From Marinobacter sp. F4206 (GTDB lineage Bacteria; Pseudomonadota; Gammaproteobacteria; Pseudomonadales; Oleiphilaceae), in assembly GCF_019392195.1 (NCBI RefSeq), contig NZ_JAHXKI010000002.1, positions 1,674,001 to 1,738,000 of the forward strand: 64,000 nt of DNA, given 5' to 3'. Below are positions 32,203-41,654 of the stretch, piece after piece (the stretch's first letter is position 1; every line of letters begins with the position of its first letter). A program made the translations under genes and the position numbers. The notes under the pieces are model-generated. The model was given only the letters and a program-made list of their open reading frames with translations. It searched no databases and had not been told where the DNA came from.

Positions 32203-32949
32203 TCAGAGACCGTATTTGGTCTGAATGGCCTCGAACATGCCGGATTCCCGGATGGATTGCAGGCCGGCGTTCAGGCTATCGACGATCTCATCCGAGGTCT
32301 CCGGATTCAAGGCCAGGAACAGTTCCGTGTCGTTGAACGAGAACACCGGTACCAGCCCCTCGACGTTTTGCTGGGAGGCGAGGTAAGGTCCGCCAAGGCG
32401 ATCAGCCAGCCAGAGATCGATCTGGCCCAGCTCCAGGCGCTTGGGGTTGAGGTCGTCGCTGTCCAGGGCCGAAACCTCATAACCCCGCTTGATCAGATAC
32501 TCCGATTTGACGTCGTTGCGATAGCCGCCAAAGACCTTGTCCCGGGCATCGTCGAGGCTGTCCATCTCGAACTCCGAGCCCGCCGGGGCAAAGATGGTCC
32601 ACAGGTTCTTGGTCAACGGGCCGACCCATCGGAACTGAGGCGCCCGCTCTTCAGTGTAGGTGGTACAGAAGATGCCATGATTCGGTTTACTCAGTGCCCG
32701 GTTATAGCCGTAATCCCAGTTACGCAGCTTGATGCGGTACTCAAGATTGGTCTGTTTCAGGGCGGCGGTTACCAATTCGGTGCACAAGCCGTCGATGTCT
32801 CCGACGTTGTGCTCGAAGGCCCGACCGGAGGCACTCATGTTGTAAGGGGGGAAATTCTCGGTGTACAGGTACAGCCGTTCGGCCGCCTGCGCGCAGGACC
32901 CCGCCATAACCAGGCCAACCAACGCAGAACCCAGGACTGTTTTAACCAC
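32203..32949 (-). CDS. Periplasmic solute-binding protein, family 3-like (copy 2)
   Basis: A 248-residue paralogue of the downstream gene. The signal peptides differ (here ending near SCAQAA), while the mature portion aligns without gaps: both contain IKLRNWDYGYNRAL, GPLTKNLWTIFAPA and DSDDLNPKRLELGQIDLW. The start is GTG with GGGAG upstream. Differences are spread through the mature sequence, so this is an established duplication rather than a recent one. The 200-base spacer between copies is A/T-richer than its surroundings and could hold a separate promoter for copy 1. Ligand unknown. Confidence 0.8.
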   Translation of the reverse strand: MVKTVLGSALVGLVMAGSCAQAAERLYLYTENFPPYNMSASGRAFEHNVGDIDGLCTELVTAALKQTNLEYRIKLRNWDYGYNRALSKPNHGIFCTTYTEERAPQFRWVGPLTKNLWTIFAPAGSEFEMDSLDDARDKVFGGYRNDVKSEYLIKRGYEVSALDSDDLNPKRLELGQIDLWLADRLGGPYLASQQNVEGLVPVFSFNDTELFLALNPETSDEIVDSLNAGLQSIRESGMFEAIQTKYGL

Positions 32950-33073
32950 GACTTGTTACTCCCAATTGAAAACGACACGAATAGGTCGTTGTCAGAACGC
33001 AAGATTCACGCCCTGACCCGGGCCATTACCCGGGAAAAACGTTTCAATTGGTAACCAGTCGGTTTTATCCGGG

Positions 33074-34444
33074 TTACTTGCCGATGCAGAAGCTCGAGAA
33101 GATTTTGCCCAGCAGCTCGTCCGGGCTCAGGTGGCCGGTGATTTCCCCGAGTGCGTCCTGGGCGGCCCGCAGGTCTTCAGCGAGCAACTCTCCGGCGCCG
33201 TAGCCTTCGAGCTGGCCTTGCCCCTGCAACAGGAACTCCCTGGCCCGTTCAAGCGCATCCAGATGCCGGCGACGGGCCAGAAATCCGCCCTCGGTGGTGC
33301 TCGCAAAGCCCATGCACTGTTTCAGGTGGTCACGGAGAGTCTCCAGTCCCGCCGACGACTTCGCCGCGAGCCGGATCACCGGGGCGCTGTGGCCATCACC
33401 CTCGGTAATGCCAACGGCTTCATCGGAAAGATCCACCTTGTTACGGATCACCGAGACCGGCGCATTGGCGGGTAACTGGTCGATGAAGTCGGGCCAGATC
33501 TCGTGCGGCTCGGTCTCGGAGGTGGTGGTGGCATCGACCATCAGCAGGATACGGTCGGCCTGACGGATTTCCTCCCAGGCCCGAGCAATGCCGATCTGTT
33601 CCACCTCATCGGGACTGTCCCGCAAACCGGCGGTGTCGATGATGTGCAGGGGCATGCCATCAATGTGGATATGTTCCCGGAGTACGTCCCGGGTGGTGCC
33701 CTCAATGGCGGTGACGATGGCGGCTTCGCGCCCGGCGAGGGCATTGAGCAGGCTGGACTTGCCGGCGTTGGGACGGCCGGCGATGACCACTTTCATGCCA
33801 TCCCGCAGGATGGTGCCCTGCTGAGCCCCCGCCAGGATGGTTTCCAGCCGCTCGAGCAGTTGCTGCAGATCGCCGGCGACCTTGCCATCGGCCAGGAAAT
33901 CGATTTCCTCCTCAGGAAAATCAATGGCGGCCTCGACGTAGATACGCAGGTGAGTCACTGCATCCACCAGGTCATCCACCCGTCGGGAGAATACCCCCTG
34001 CATGGAGCGCACGGCACAGCGGGCGGCCTGTTCCGAGCTGCTTTCGATCAGATCGGCTATGGCCTCGGCCTGAGCGAGATCCAGCTTGTCGTTCAGGAAG
34101 GCGCGCTCGGAAAACTCACCCGGCCGAGCCAGGCGGGCACCGCGGCTGCAAACCTCCCGAAGCAGGAGATCCAGGATGACGGTACCGCCATGGCCCTGAA
34201 GCTCAAAAACATCCTCACCCGTGAAGGAGTGGGGATTGGGGAAGAATAACCCGATGCCCTCGTCGATCAGACCTCCGTCCTGGTCCAGAAACGGGCCGTA
34301 ATGGGCGTACCGGGGTTTCGGGGCAAACCCGAGCATCTGCTGGGCGATCTCCGCCGCCGCCGGGCCCGAAACCCGCACGATGCCAACACCGGCCTGACCG
34401 GGAGCGGTGGCGATGGCGGCAATGGTGTCTGAAGTCTGGCTCAT
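33074..34444 (-). CDS. mnmE: tRNA modification GTPase MnmE
   Basis: MnmE/TrmE (456 residues) works with MnmG in wobble-uridine modification. The N-terminal folate-binding domain starts [20 protein letters not shown]. The G domain has the P-loop GRPNAGKS near 221-228 and [13 protein letters not shown] as switch II. The C-terminal motif CIGK with its catalytic-fold Cys ends the protein. The frame is open to 34462, but ATG 34444 has AAGGA upstream. It is in the yidC-mnmE order, but mnmG does not follow; two binding-protein genes do. Confidence 0.97.
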   Translation of the reverse strand: MSQTSDTIAAIATAPGQAGVGIVRVSGPAAAEIAQQMLGFAPKPRYAHYGPFLDQDGGLIDEGIGLFFPNPHSFTGEDVFELQGHGGTVILDLLLREVCSRGARLARPGEFSERAFLNDKLDLAQAEAIADLIESSSEQAARCAVRSMQGVFSRRVDDLVDAVTHLRIYVEAAIDFPEEEIDFLADGKVAGDLQQLLERLETILAGAQQGTILRDGMKVVIAGRPNAGKSSLLNALAGREAAIVTAIEGTTRDVLREHIHIDGMPLHIIDTAGLRDSPDEVEQIGIARAWEEIRQADRILLMVDATTTSETEPHEIWPDFIDQLPANAPVSVIRNKVDLSDEAVGITEGDGHSAPVIRLAAKSSAGLETLRDHLKQCMGFASTTEGGFLARRRHLDALERAREFLLQGQGQLEGYGAGELLAEDLRAAQDALGEITGHLSPDELLGKIFSSFCIGK

Positions 34445-34470
34445 CTGAAATTCCTTGGGCACACAACCAA

Positions 34471-34495
34471 CAGAGGCTCCATGAAGGAGCCTCTG
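34471..34495. terminator. Hairpin between yidC and mnmE
   Basis: CAGAGGCTCC-ATGAA-GGAGCCTCTG is a perfect ten-base-pair stem with a five-base loop in the 75-base gap between the yidC stop and the mnmE start. The minus-strand downstream sequence is TTGGTTGTG, only mildly U-rich, so it may attenuate rather than end yidC transcription before mnmE. Confidence 0.55.
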
Positions 34496-34519
34496 TCTGG
34501 TTCAGTTCAGTCGCACTGG

Positions 34520-36223
34520 TCAGTGCTTCTTGGCTGCCGTTTCTGCTTCAATCTTGCGGGTAATGTACCACTGCTGACTGATTGACAGAATGTTGTTCAC
34601 CAGCCAGTACAGTACCAGACCGGCCGGGAACCACAGGAAGAACACGGTGAAGATCAACGGCATCATCTTCATGATCTTGGCCTGCATTGGATCCGGTGGT
34701 GTCGGGTTCAGGTGCATCTGCAGGAACATGCTGGCACCCATCAGGATCGGCAGGATGAAGTACGGATCCATCTGGGACAGATCCTGAATCCAGAGCATGA
34801 ACGGTGCGTGCCGCAACTGAACACTCTCGAACAGTACCCAGTACAGGGAGATAAACACCGGCATCTGCACCAGGATCGGCAGGCAGCCACCAAGCGGGTT
34901 GATCTTTTCACGCTTGTACAGAGCCATCATTTCCTGGGACATGCGCTGCCGATCGTCGCCGTACAGTTCTTTCAGGCGGGTCAGTTGCGGTGCAACTGCC
35001 CGCATCTTGGCCATCGATTTGTAACTGGTGGCGGAGAGATGGAAGAACACCGCCTTGACCAGGACCGTCAACAGGATGATAGCCACACCCCAGTTGCCGA
35101 CCAGGCCGTAGAACCATTCCATGATGATGAAAAGCGGCAGAGAGATGAAGAACAACCAGCCGAAATCGACGGTGCGATCCAGGTTCGGTGCCACGTTTTC
35201 CAAACGGTCGATGATCTTCGGGCCGACGTAGGCACGGGCCCCGACTTCCACGGTTTCCCCGGGCGCCACGGTGGTGGCTGGATAGACAAAGCCCATCACG
35301 TAAAGTGGCCCGCGGCGGGTGGTCTGGAACTGTGCCGGCTGGTCACGTTCCGGTACCCAGGCGGCCAGGAAATAGTGCTGCAGGAAAGCCAGCCAGCCGT
35401 TGGTCACAGACTGGTTAATGGGCGTTTCCGACAAGTCGCTGAAATCAAACTTTTCGTACGGATCTTCCGGTGAGCTCATCACCATGCCTAGGAACGCCTT
35501 GATCCCCATGCTGGTCTGGGCGGTCGGATCGGGGGCCTGGTCACGAACGATCTTGCCAGTGAAGTTACCTTTCCAGGGCTGACCGGACTCGTTGTTGATC
35601 AGATACCGGACATCGATCTCATAGCTGTCCCGCTCGAACTGGTACCGCTTGGTAATTGTCACTCCGGCGTCGGTCGTGAACGTGAGATCAACCGTGAGCT
35701 GATCCTGACCTTCATCCAAGGTGTAGCTGTTGGCCGTTGTCTGGTAAACCGGCGCGGTGCCATTGGCCCGGCTGTCCGGACCGTCGCGACCGATCAGCCC
35801 GCTTTCCATGACGTAGGTGCGGGATTCGGTGTTGGTCAGCAGTTTCAGCGGTTCTGTGCTGTTCAGGGACTTGTCGTAGTCGGTCAGGGAGCTCTGGACC
35901 AGATTGCCGCTGACCCGATCGATGGTGAGGTCCAGGACATCGGTTTGCACAGTGACGAACTGGCCTTCGACCGTCACGTCGGCGTCGGTGGAGCTGGCAA
36001 TCTGTTCGCCCGACTCCGGGGTGGTGAACTCTTCACCGCTCTGAGCGCCTTGCTCCTGCTCGGGAAGCACCATGCTATCGGTCCCGGTAGACGCCTGGGA
36101 GGACGCTGCTTCCGCGACCTGCTCAGTGGGCGGCTGCTGGTGATAATCCTCATTCCAGGCAAGCACCATCAGATAACTGACAATAGCCAGGCCGGCAAAT
36201 AATACGATGCGTTGAATATCCAT
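34520..36223 (-). CDS. yidC: Membrane protein insertase YidC
   Basis: YidC (567 residues) inserts and folds inner-membrane proteins, alone or with SecYEG. The first membrane helix is near the N-terminus (RIVLFAGLAIVSYLMVLAW). A large periplasmic beta-sandwich domain follows, then the conserved five-helix core with NPLGGCLPILVQMPVFISLYW and a positively charged tail ending KKH. The frame is open to 36325 but start 36223 gives the normal MDIQR beginning. Its start is 4 bases after the yidD stop, in the classic rnpA-yidD-yidC order. Confidence 0.97.
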   Translation of the reverse strand: MDIQRIVLFAGLAIVSYLMVLAWNEDYHQQPPTEQVAEAASSQASTGTDSMVLPEQEQGAQSGEEFTTPESGEQIASSTDADVTVEGQFVTVQTDVLDLTIDRVSGNLVQSSLTDYDKSLNSTEPLKLLTNTESRTYVMESGLIGRDGPDSRANGTAPVYQTTANSYTLDEGQDQLTVDLTFTTDAGVTITKRYQFERDSYEIDVRYLINNESGQPWKGNFTGKIVRDQAPDPTAQTSMGIKAFLGMVMSSPEDPYEKFDFSDLSETPINQSVTNGWLAFLQHYFLAAWVPERDQPAQFQTTRRGPLYVMGFVYPATTVAPGETVEVGARAYVGPKIIDRLENVAPNLDRTVDFGWLFFISLPLFIIMEWFYGLVGNWGVAIILLTVLVKAVFFHLSATSYKSMAKMRAVAPQLTRLKELYGDDRQRMSQEMMALYKREKINPLGGCLPILVQMPVFISLYWVLFESVQLRHAPFMLWIQDLSQMDPYFILPILMGASMFLQMHLNPTPPDPMQAKIMKMMPLIFTVFFLWFPAGLVLYWLVNNILSISQQWYITRKIEAETAAKKH

Positions 36224-36227
36224 AGAG

Positions 36228-36518
36228 TTACTGTCTGGTCTGGGTTGGGGTTTGAGAATGATCAGCCTGCCGGCAAGGTGCCAGTTCGGTGTTTGCGGGT
36301 TCTGCCAGGCCGGGCACAGGATCATAACCGCCTTCGGCCCAGGGATGACACCTCAATAACCGACGGATTGCGAGGTAAAGACCTTTTCCCGCGCCATGAT
36401 GGCTAATGGCTTCAACAGCGAATTGCGAGCAGGTGGGGGTATGGCGGCAATGACTGGCCATCAGGGGGCTGATTGCATACTGGTACAAGCGAATGGGCAA
36501 GAGCAGGAGTTTGCGCAT
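36228..36518 (-). CDS. yidD: Membrane protein insertion efficiency factor YidD
   Basis: YidD (96 residues) is a small membrane-associated protein that improves YidC-dependent insertion. The conserved cysteines and surroundings are visible in [15 protein letters not shown] and [18 protein letters not shown]; an N-terminal amphipathic helix precedes them. Its start codon overlaps the rnpA stop by one base (TAATG), so the genes are translationally coupled. The last 18 residues after PVP are variable, as in other species. Confidence 0.94.
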   Translation of the reverse strand: MRKLLLLPIRLYQYAISPLMASHCRHTPTCSQFAVEAISHHGAGKGLYLAIRRLLRCHPWAEGGYDPVPGLAEPANTELAPCRQADHSQTPTQTRQ

Positions 36519-36925
36519 TAACCCGTTCCTCTACCGGCAGGCTTTGATGAGTTTGCCCGGGATGGCTGGGATTGCTGATGTTTTCGCTTCAGTCGTTGCC
36601 AAAGCTCAGTCAGCGAAGCCCGGATGGCGTGGTTATCGAGACTCGCCAGCCCCTGGCGCCCCAGTACCACGATGTCCAGACCCGGATAGTCGGGCTGGTG
36701 CCTGAAGGTCTCCCTGACCTGACGTTTTATCCGGTTTCGCTGAACCGCAAGCTTCAGGTTTTTCTTTGAAAAAATCAAACCGATCCTGGCGTGACCGAGG
36801 TTATTCGGTGTCGCCAGGATCAGAAAATTCCGATGCGGAACTTTCAGCTGTACGTCATCGAAGACTCTGCCGTAATCGGCCGGGCGCAGTAGCCGGTGCG
36901 ATTTCGGGAAACTCAAAGCCTTCAT
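36518..36925 (-). CDS. rnpA: Ribonuclease P protein component
   Basis: RnpA (135 residues) binds the RNase P RNA and helps recognise the 5' leader of pre-tRNA. The signature [13 protein letters not shown] with the RNR helix is present, together with [11 protein letters not shown] before it. It is 12 bases after rpmH, the usual pairing, and overlaps yidD by one base. The C-terminal tail is rich in basic and polar residues. Confidence 0.96.
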   Translation of the reverse strand: MKALSFPKSHRLLRPADYGRVFDDVQLKVPHRNFLILATPNNLGHARIGLIFSKKNLKLAVQRNRIKRQVRETFRHQPDYPGLDIVVLGRQGLASLDNHAIRASLTELWQRLKRKHQQSQPSRANSSKPAGRGTG

Positions 36926-36937
36926 GAGGCGAACTGG

Positions 36938-37072
36938 TTACGCGGACAGACGAGCGCGGCCCTTTGCACGGCGACGAGACAGTACCTTGCGACCGTTGGC
37001 AGTGGCCATACGGGCACGGAAACCGTGAACGCGCTTACGCTTCAGGACGCTTGGTTGAAACGTTCTTTTCAT
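36938..37072 (-). CDS. rpmH: 50S ribosomal protein L34
   Basis: L34 is a 44-residue basic ribosomal protein. The start at 37072 ([20 protein letters not shown]) is chosen over the longer open frame to 37174 because it is the invariant L34 N-terminus. The body [20 protein letters not shown] is likewise nearly universal. It heads the rpmH-rnpA-yidD-yidC-mnmE transcript and lies opposite dnaA across the origin region. Confidence 0.97.
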   Translation of the reverse strand: MKRTFQPSVLKRKRVHGFRARMATANGRKVLSRRRAKGRARLSA

Positions 37073-37145
37073 GGTGATGATCTCACAATTCGTAAGTTGG
37101 GAATTCCTAACTGGCTGGAAAATGTACAGCCAAAACAGGAGCGGC

Positions 37146-37174
37146 ATTCTATGCAAATGCGGGGGGAAATTCAA
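37146..37174 (-). promoter_or_regulatory. Sigma-70-type promoter of rpmH
   Basis: On the minus strand TTGAAT (37174-37169) and TAGAAT (37151-37146) are separated by 17 bases and lie 74 bases before the rpmH start codon. Both hexamers are one or two bases from consensus, as expected for a strong ribosomal-protein promoter. Confidence 0.7.
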
Positions 37175-37614
37175 TGGTTATTGCTAGGGGCTTGTGCGGA
37201 CCTGGTTATGCGTCCGGTTCGTCGGGCCAGTAATTAAATCTATAGGTCTTTTTAGAATTCTTTTAAAAGATTATTTATTACTGTTATTACTTAGGCTGTT
37301 TTCTGTGGATAAGGGAAAAAAAAAGCTGTTTCATAGGAAGTTAGGATATTGATAAGGGTTGTGACAAACCGCGATAAGGTCTGTGGACGGATGGCATACG
37401 AAATGTGAATAAGTCCGGCGATGAAATCGGAAGGCAGTTATCCACCGATCCGTACGGGGTTTCACACAGGGTTAATCGCAGGGTATACACACAGGGGTGT
37501 GAGTAAGTCGAACCCTAAAAAAATTCTGTACACAAGGCTGTAGGTAAGTCTGTAGTAAATTGAAAAATAAGTTATTTAATTTCCACAGGCTGTTCATGAA
37601 ACCGGTTTTACCCT

Positions 37615-37642
37615 TTCACTGATCGGGCGGTCAGGTTAGAAT
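37615..37642 (+). promoter_or_regulatory. Possible dnaA promoter
   Basis: TTCACT (37615-37620) and TAGAAT (37637-37642) with a 16-base spacer, 77 bases before the dnaA GTG. The -10 element is good and the -35 weak; it is the best candidate near the gene but not secure. Confidence 0.35.
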
Positions 37643-37718
37643 CCGAAGTCACCTCTATGGATTGGATGTCTCCTCATTCTGATCTGAGACATTTCTGGGT
37701 TATCGGGAGCAGGCTGTC

Positions 37719-39173
37719 GTGCCGAACAGTATGTGGCATCAATGTCTTGAAGTACTCCGGGATGAGTTTCCCGCACAACAGTTCAATACCTGGCTCAGGC
37801 CCCTTCAGTCCGATCACCGCGAAGGGCAGCTGATGCTGTTCGCGCCAAACCGGTTCGTAATGGACTGGGTGAACGAAAAATATCTCAGGCGTATAGAAGA
37901 AGTTCTCAAGGACCTGAACGGTGGTCAGGCACCCAGGGTAAACATGAAGGTGGGCTCGGCACCCCGGGAAAGTGAGCCGGTGACCCGCTCGGAAGTTCCG
38001 GTCAAGGCCAAGGGCGGCATTCAGGAAGAGGCGGGCAGTCGGGTAACCGAGGAAGAGAAAGGGGTTGCGGTCAGTGTCGGTCACAACACGGCGGTGCGAC
38101 CGAAATCGGCGAACGAGCGTCGCCCGGTGCAGGTGGAAGGTGATATCAAGCACCAGAGTTTCCTGAATGAGGGGTTTACCTTTGAAACCTTCGTGGAAGG
38201 TAAATCCAACCAACTGGCGCGCGCGGCATCCATGCAGGTCGCCGAAAATCCCGGTGGGGCCTACAACCCGTTGTTTCTCTACGGGGGTGTGGGTCTGGGT
38301 AAAACCCACCTGATGCACGCCATAGGCAACGAGATCGTGCGTCGGAATCCGAACGCCAAAGTGGCCTACCTGCGCTCTGAACGGTTTGTCGCGGATATGG
38401 TCAAGGCGCTGCAGTTGAACGCGATTAACGAGTTCAAACGCTACTATCGGTCGGTGGACGCGCTGTTGATTGATGATATCCAGTTCTTCGCCCGGAAGGA
38501 GCGTTCGCAGGAAGAGTTTTTCCACACCTTCAACGCGCTGTTGGAGGGGGGGCAACAGGTGATTGTGACCTGTGACCGGTTTCCGAAAGAGATCGTGGAC
38601 ATGGAGGAGCGACTCAAGTCCCGGTTTGGCTGGGGCCTGACGGTGATGGTGGAACCACCGGAACTGGAAACCCGGGTTGCGATTCTGATGAAGAAGGCGG
38701 ATCAGGCGAACGTAAAGCTGAGCAGTGAGGCGGCGTTCTTTATTGCCCAGAAGATTCGGTCGAACGTGCGTGAGCTAGAAGGGGCGCTTCGTCTGGTGAT
38801 AGCGAATGCTCACTTCACGGGCTCGGAGATTACTCCTCCGTTCATCCGTGAGAGTCTCAAGGATCTGCTGGCGCTGCACGAAAAGCAGGTCAGCATCGAC
38901 AACATTCAGCGCACGGTGGCCGAGTACTACAAGATCAAGGTGGCGGATTTGTTGTCCAAGCGCCGGACCCGGACGGTGACGCGTCCGCGCCAGGTGGCCA
39001 TGTCGCTGTCCAAGGAGCTGACCAACCACAGTCTCCCGGAGATAGGCGATGCGTTTGGAGGCCGGGACCACACCACCGTGCTGCACGCGTGCAAGAAAAT
39101 CGTGGAACTGCAGGAGACTGATCCGGGTATCCGCGAGGATTATCAGAACTTTATGAGATTGCTGACCACCTGA
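37719..39173 (+). CDS. dnaA: Chromosomal replication initiator protein DnaA
   Basis: DnaA (484 residues) binds DnaA boxes at the origin, forms an ATP-dependent filament and unwinds the DNA. Domain I is at about 1-75 ([20 protein letters not shown]), followed by a variable charged linker to about 145. The AAA+ domain has GGVGLGKT (189-196) and LLIDDIQFF, and the C-terminal helix-turn-helix ends with [20 protein letters not shown]. The start is GTG, preceded by GGGAGCAGG; an ATG four codons later is an alternative. It is codirectional with dnaN, the ABC1 gene, recF and gyrB. Confidence 0.98.
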   Translation: MPNSMWHQCLEVLRDEFPAQQFNTWLRPLQSDHREGQLMLFAPNRFVMDWVNEKYLRRIEEVLKDLNGGQAPRVNMKVGSAPRESEPVTRSEVPVKAKGGIQEEAGSRVTEEEKGVAVSVGHNTAVRPKSANERRPVQVEGDIKHQSFLNEGFTFETFVEGKSNQLARAASMQVAENPGGAYNPLFLYGGVGLGKTHLMHAIGNEIVRRNPNAKVAYLRSERFVADMVKALQLNAINEFKRYYRSVDALLIDDIQFFARKERSQEEFFHTFNALLEGGQQVIVTCDRFPKEIVDMEERLKSRFGWGLTVMVEPPELETRVAILMKKADQANVKLSSEAAFFIAQKIRSNVRELEGALRLVIANAHFTGSEITPPFIRESLKDLLALHEKQVSIDNIQRTVAEYYKIKVADLLSKRRTRTVTRPRQVAMSLSKELTNHSLPEIGDAFGGRDHTTVLHACKKIVELQETDPGIREDYQNFMRLLTT

Positions 39174-39229
39174 TACCGGGCGTTGGCGAATAACATTCAC
39201 CCTTCCAACCTAAAAGAATGCTGAGTGCC

Positions 39230-40333
39230 ATGAAACTGACGATCAGCCGTGAATCCCTGCTTACCCCGCTGCAAAGCATTGCCGGCGTGGTGGAAAAGAA
39301 ACAGACCATGCCCGTGCTTTCCAACGTGTTGCTGGTGGCCGAAGACAATACCCTGACCCTGACCGGCACCAATATGGAGGTGGAACTGGTGGGCCGGGTA
39401 ACGCCGGTGCACGTGGATCAACCGGGACAAATAACCGTACCCGCACGCAAGTTGGCGGATATCTGTCGGGCGCTGGGTGAAGAAGCACCCATTGAACTGG
39501 CGCTGGAGGGGGATCGGCTGCATCTGCGTTGTGGCAAGAGTCACTTTACGCTGTCGACCCTGCCGGCTGAGCATTTCCCGAACGTGGAAGACGAGGCGGA
39601 GAGTTTTCGGTTGGAGCTGCCGCAGAAGGAGCTCGGTCGGATGCTGGACGCAACGGCGTTTGCCATGGCCCAGCAGGACGTCCGCTACTACCTGAACGGT
39701 TTGCTGCTGGAAGTGGACCAGGGGCATGTGCGGACCGTGGCCACCGATGGCCATCGCCTGGCAATGGCCCATCTGGAGCTGCCAACGGGCTGCCCGGAGC
39801 CACGGCAGGTCATTGTTCCGCGCAAGGGCGTGCTGGAACTCGCCAGGTTGCTGGATGATGTGGAAACCCCGGTTACCCTGGTAATTGGTGACAACCACCT
39901 GCGGGCAACGGTTGGCGCCTATACCTTTACCTCCAAGCTGATCGAGGGCAAGTTCCCGGATTACAACCGGGTCATCCCCCGGGGCGGAGACAAGGTCGTG
40001 ATGGCGGATCGGGCGACCCTGAAGAACACGTTGCAGCGGGCGGGGATTCTGTCCCATGAGAACATCCGGGGTGTGCGTCTGAATCTGGCGCCGAACGAGC
40101 TACAGGTATTTGCCAATAACCCGGATCAGGAACAGGCCGAAGACGCGCTGCCTGTGGACTATCAGGGCGAATCCCTTCAGATCGGGTTTAATGTAGGCTA
40201 TCTGGTGGATGTCATGAACGCACTGGATGATGACCAGGTGAAGATTACCCTGTCGAACCCGAACAGCAGTGCCTTGATTGAGTCGCAGATTGATAACCGC
40301 TGCTTGTATGTGGTCATGCCGATGAGGCTATAG
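39230..40333 (+). CDS. dnaN: DNA polymerase III beta subunit (sliding clamp)
   Basis: The beta clamp (367 residues) tethers DNA polymerase III to its template. The canonical start MKLTISRESLLTPLQ is at 39230; an upstream in-frame ATG at 39218 is less likely, since the former is the family beginning. The three clamp domains follow, with VATDGHRLAMAHLE in the middle and the C-terminal VVMPMRL. It lies 56 bases downstream of dnaA. The stop is 10 bases from the ABC1-kinase gene. Confidence 0.97.
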   Translation: MKLTISRESLLTPLQSIAGVVEKKQTMPVLSNVLLVAEDNTLTLTGTNMEVELVGRVTPVHVDQPGQITVPARKLADICRALGEEAPIELALEGDRLHLRCGKSHFTLSTLPAEHFPNVEDEAESFRLELPQKELGRMLDATAFAMAQQDVRYYLNGLLLEVDQGHVRTVATDGHRLAMAHLELPTGCPEPRQVIVPRKGVLELARLLDDVETPVTLVIGDNHLRATVGAYTFTSKLIEGKFPDYNRVIPRGGDKVVMADRATLKNTLQRAGILSHENIRGVRLNLAPNELQVFANNPDQEQAEDALPVDYQGESLQIGFNVGYLVDVMNALDDDQVKITLSNPNSSALIESQIDNRCLYVVMPMRL

Positions 40334-40343
40334 GAGGAAGAAC

Positions 40344-41615
40344 ATGGGCACCGTGACGAACGGAATCAAAGGCGCGTTCAGAATCGGGCAGACGCTGTCC
40401 GTACTGGGGCGCACGGGTGTCAATTGGGTCCGGGGCGAGCGGCCCCCGACTCCACAGTTGTTGCGCCAGACGTTTGAATCGCTGGGCGCAACCTACATCA
40501 AGCTCGGACAGTTCATTGCCAGTTCCCCAACGTTTTTTCCGAAAGAGTACGTTGAGGAATTTCAGTACTGTCTGGATAAAACCCCCAACCTGCCCTTCGG
40601 CGTGATCAAGAAGATCATTCGCGATGAACTGGGCCGGCCACTGGATCAGGTGTATTCGGACATCGATCCGGTTGCCCTTGCCTCGGCCTCCATTGCCCAG
40701 GTGCATGCGGCGCGTCTGGTCACCGGTGAGGACGTGGTGATCAAGGTGCAGAAACCGGGTGTGGAAAACATACTGCTGACCGACCTTAACTTCCTGTACC
40801 TGTCAGCCCGTATTCTCGAAACCCTGGCGCCGAAGCTGTCGTGGACCTCTCTGTCCGGCATCGTCGAGGAAATCCAACGCACCATGATGGAGGAATGCGA
40901 CTTCATCAAGGAAGCCAACAACCTGAAGGTCTTCCGGACGTTTCTTCACGAATCCCACAACGACGACGCCACGGTACCGCTCGTGTACGAGCATTGCAGC
41001 ACCCGCCGGGTTCTGACCATGGAACGTTTTCACGGTGTCCCGCTGACCGATCTGGAAAGCATTCGCGGCTACGCCCGGGATCCGGAACGAACCCTGATCA
41101 CCGCCATGAACACCTGGTTTGCCAGTCTTACCCAATGCGAATTTTTCCACGCGGATGTGCACGCCGGCAATCTGATGGTGTTGAAGGACGGTCGGGTCGG
41201 CTTTATTGATTTCGGCATTGTCGGACGGATCAAGCCGGATACCTGGCAGGCGGTGAGTGATTTCATCTCGGCGGTGATGGTGGGCAACTTCGAAGGGATG
41301 GCGGATGCCATGATTCGGATCGGCGTCACCCATCAGACCGTTCGGGTCGATGAACTTGCCGGGGACCTTCGTCGTTTGTATCAGCAGATGGACAAGATGG
41401 TTCCCGACCAGGTGCCCTACGAAGCGGATCAGGCGGAAGACGACGTAAACCATATCCTGATGGATATGGTGAAGATTGGGGAGAGTCACGGACTGCACTT
41501 CCCGAGAGAATTCGCGTTGCTGCTGAAACAGTTCCTGTACTTCGACCGTTATGTACACATCCTGGCGCCGGAGATGGACGTGTTCATGGACGAGCGGTTG
41601 AATATGTTGCACTGA
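40344..41615 (+). CDS. ABC1/UbiB-family atypical kinase-like protein between dnaN and recF
   Basis: A 423-residue ABC1 (UbiB/ADCK) family protein. The family-specific KxGQ motif is YIKLGQF (K53). The alanine-rich loop is LASASIAQVH, the nucleotide-binding Lys lies in VVIKVQKPG, and the acidic ExD stretch is EECDFIKEAN. FFHADVHAGNLMV and GFIDFGIVG are the catalytic-type loop and DFG. No C-terminal transmembrane pair, as in UbiB itself, is evident. It has an AGGAGG ribosome site, begins 10 bases after dnaN and ends before a hairpin terminator, so it appears to belong to the dnaA-dnaN transcript. Relatives support ubiquinone biosynthesis or lipid handling; the role here is unknown. Confidence 0.9.
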   Translation: MGTVTNGIKGAFRIGQTLSVLGRTGVNWVRGERPPTPQLLRQTFESLGATYIKLGQFIASSPTFFPKEYVEEFQYCLDKTPNLPFGVIKKIIRDELGRPLDQVYSDIDPVALASASIAQVHAARLVTGEDVVIKVQKPGVENILLTDLNFLYLSARILETLAPKLSWTSLSGIVEEIQRTMMEECDFIKEANNLKVFRTFLHESHNDDATVPLVYEHCSTRRVLTMERFHGVPLTDLESIRGYARDPERTLITAMNTWFASLTQCEFFHADVHAGNLMVLKDGRVGFIDFGIVGRIKPDTWQAVSDFISAVMVGNFEGMADAMIRIGVTHQTVRVDELAGDLRRLYQQMDKMVPDQVPYEADQAEDDVNHILMDMVKIGESHGLHFPREFALLLKQFLYFDRYVHILAPEMDVFMDERLNMLH

Positions 41616-41654
41616 GGCATGTCTCGCCTAAACGGGCGTGCTTTTGTACACTAG

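Larger units (their letters stand above)
37073..37718. other. Canonical rpmH-dnaA origin region
   Basis: This 646-base gap between divergent rpmH and dnaA is where Pseudomonas-type chromosomes carry oriC. Seen: an A/T-rich stretch at about 37225-37300; a perfect DnaA box TGTGGATAA at 37304-37312; one-mismatch boxes TGTGAATAA (37404-37412) and TTATCCACC (37438-37446); and TGTGAGTAA near 37500. Leftward from the perfect box, on the minus strand, the sequence continues with trinucleotide-like TAATAACAGTAATAAATAAT, reminiscent of a DnaA-trio. The rpmH promoter occupies the left end and a weak dnaA promoter the right end. Confidence 0.75.

Noticed and set aside
33019..33038. CCCGGG repeat hairpin upstream of the mnmE end
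   Set aside because: Each half is itself a palindrome, there is no T-run in either direction, and the position does not fit a gene end clearly.
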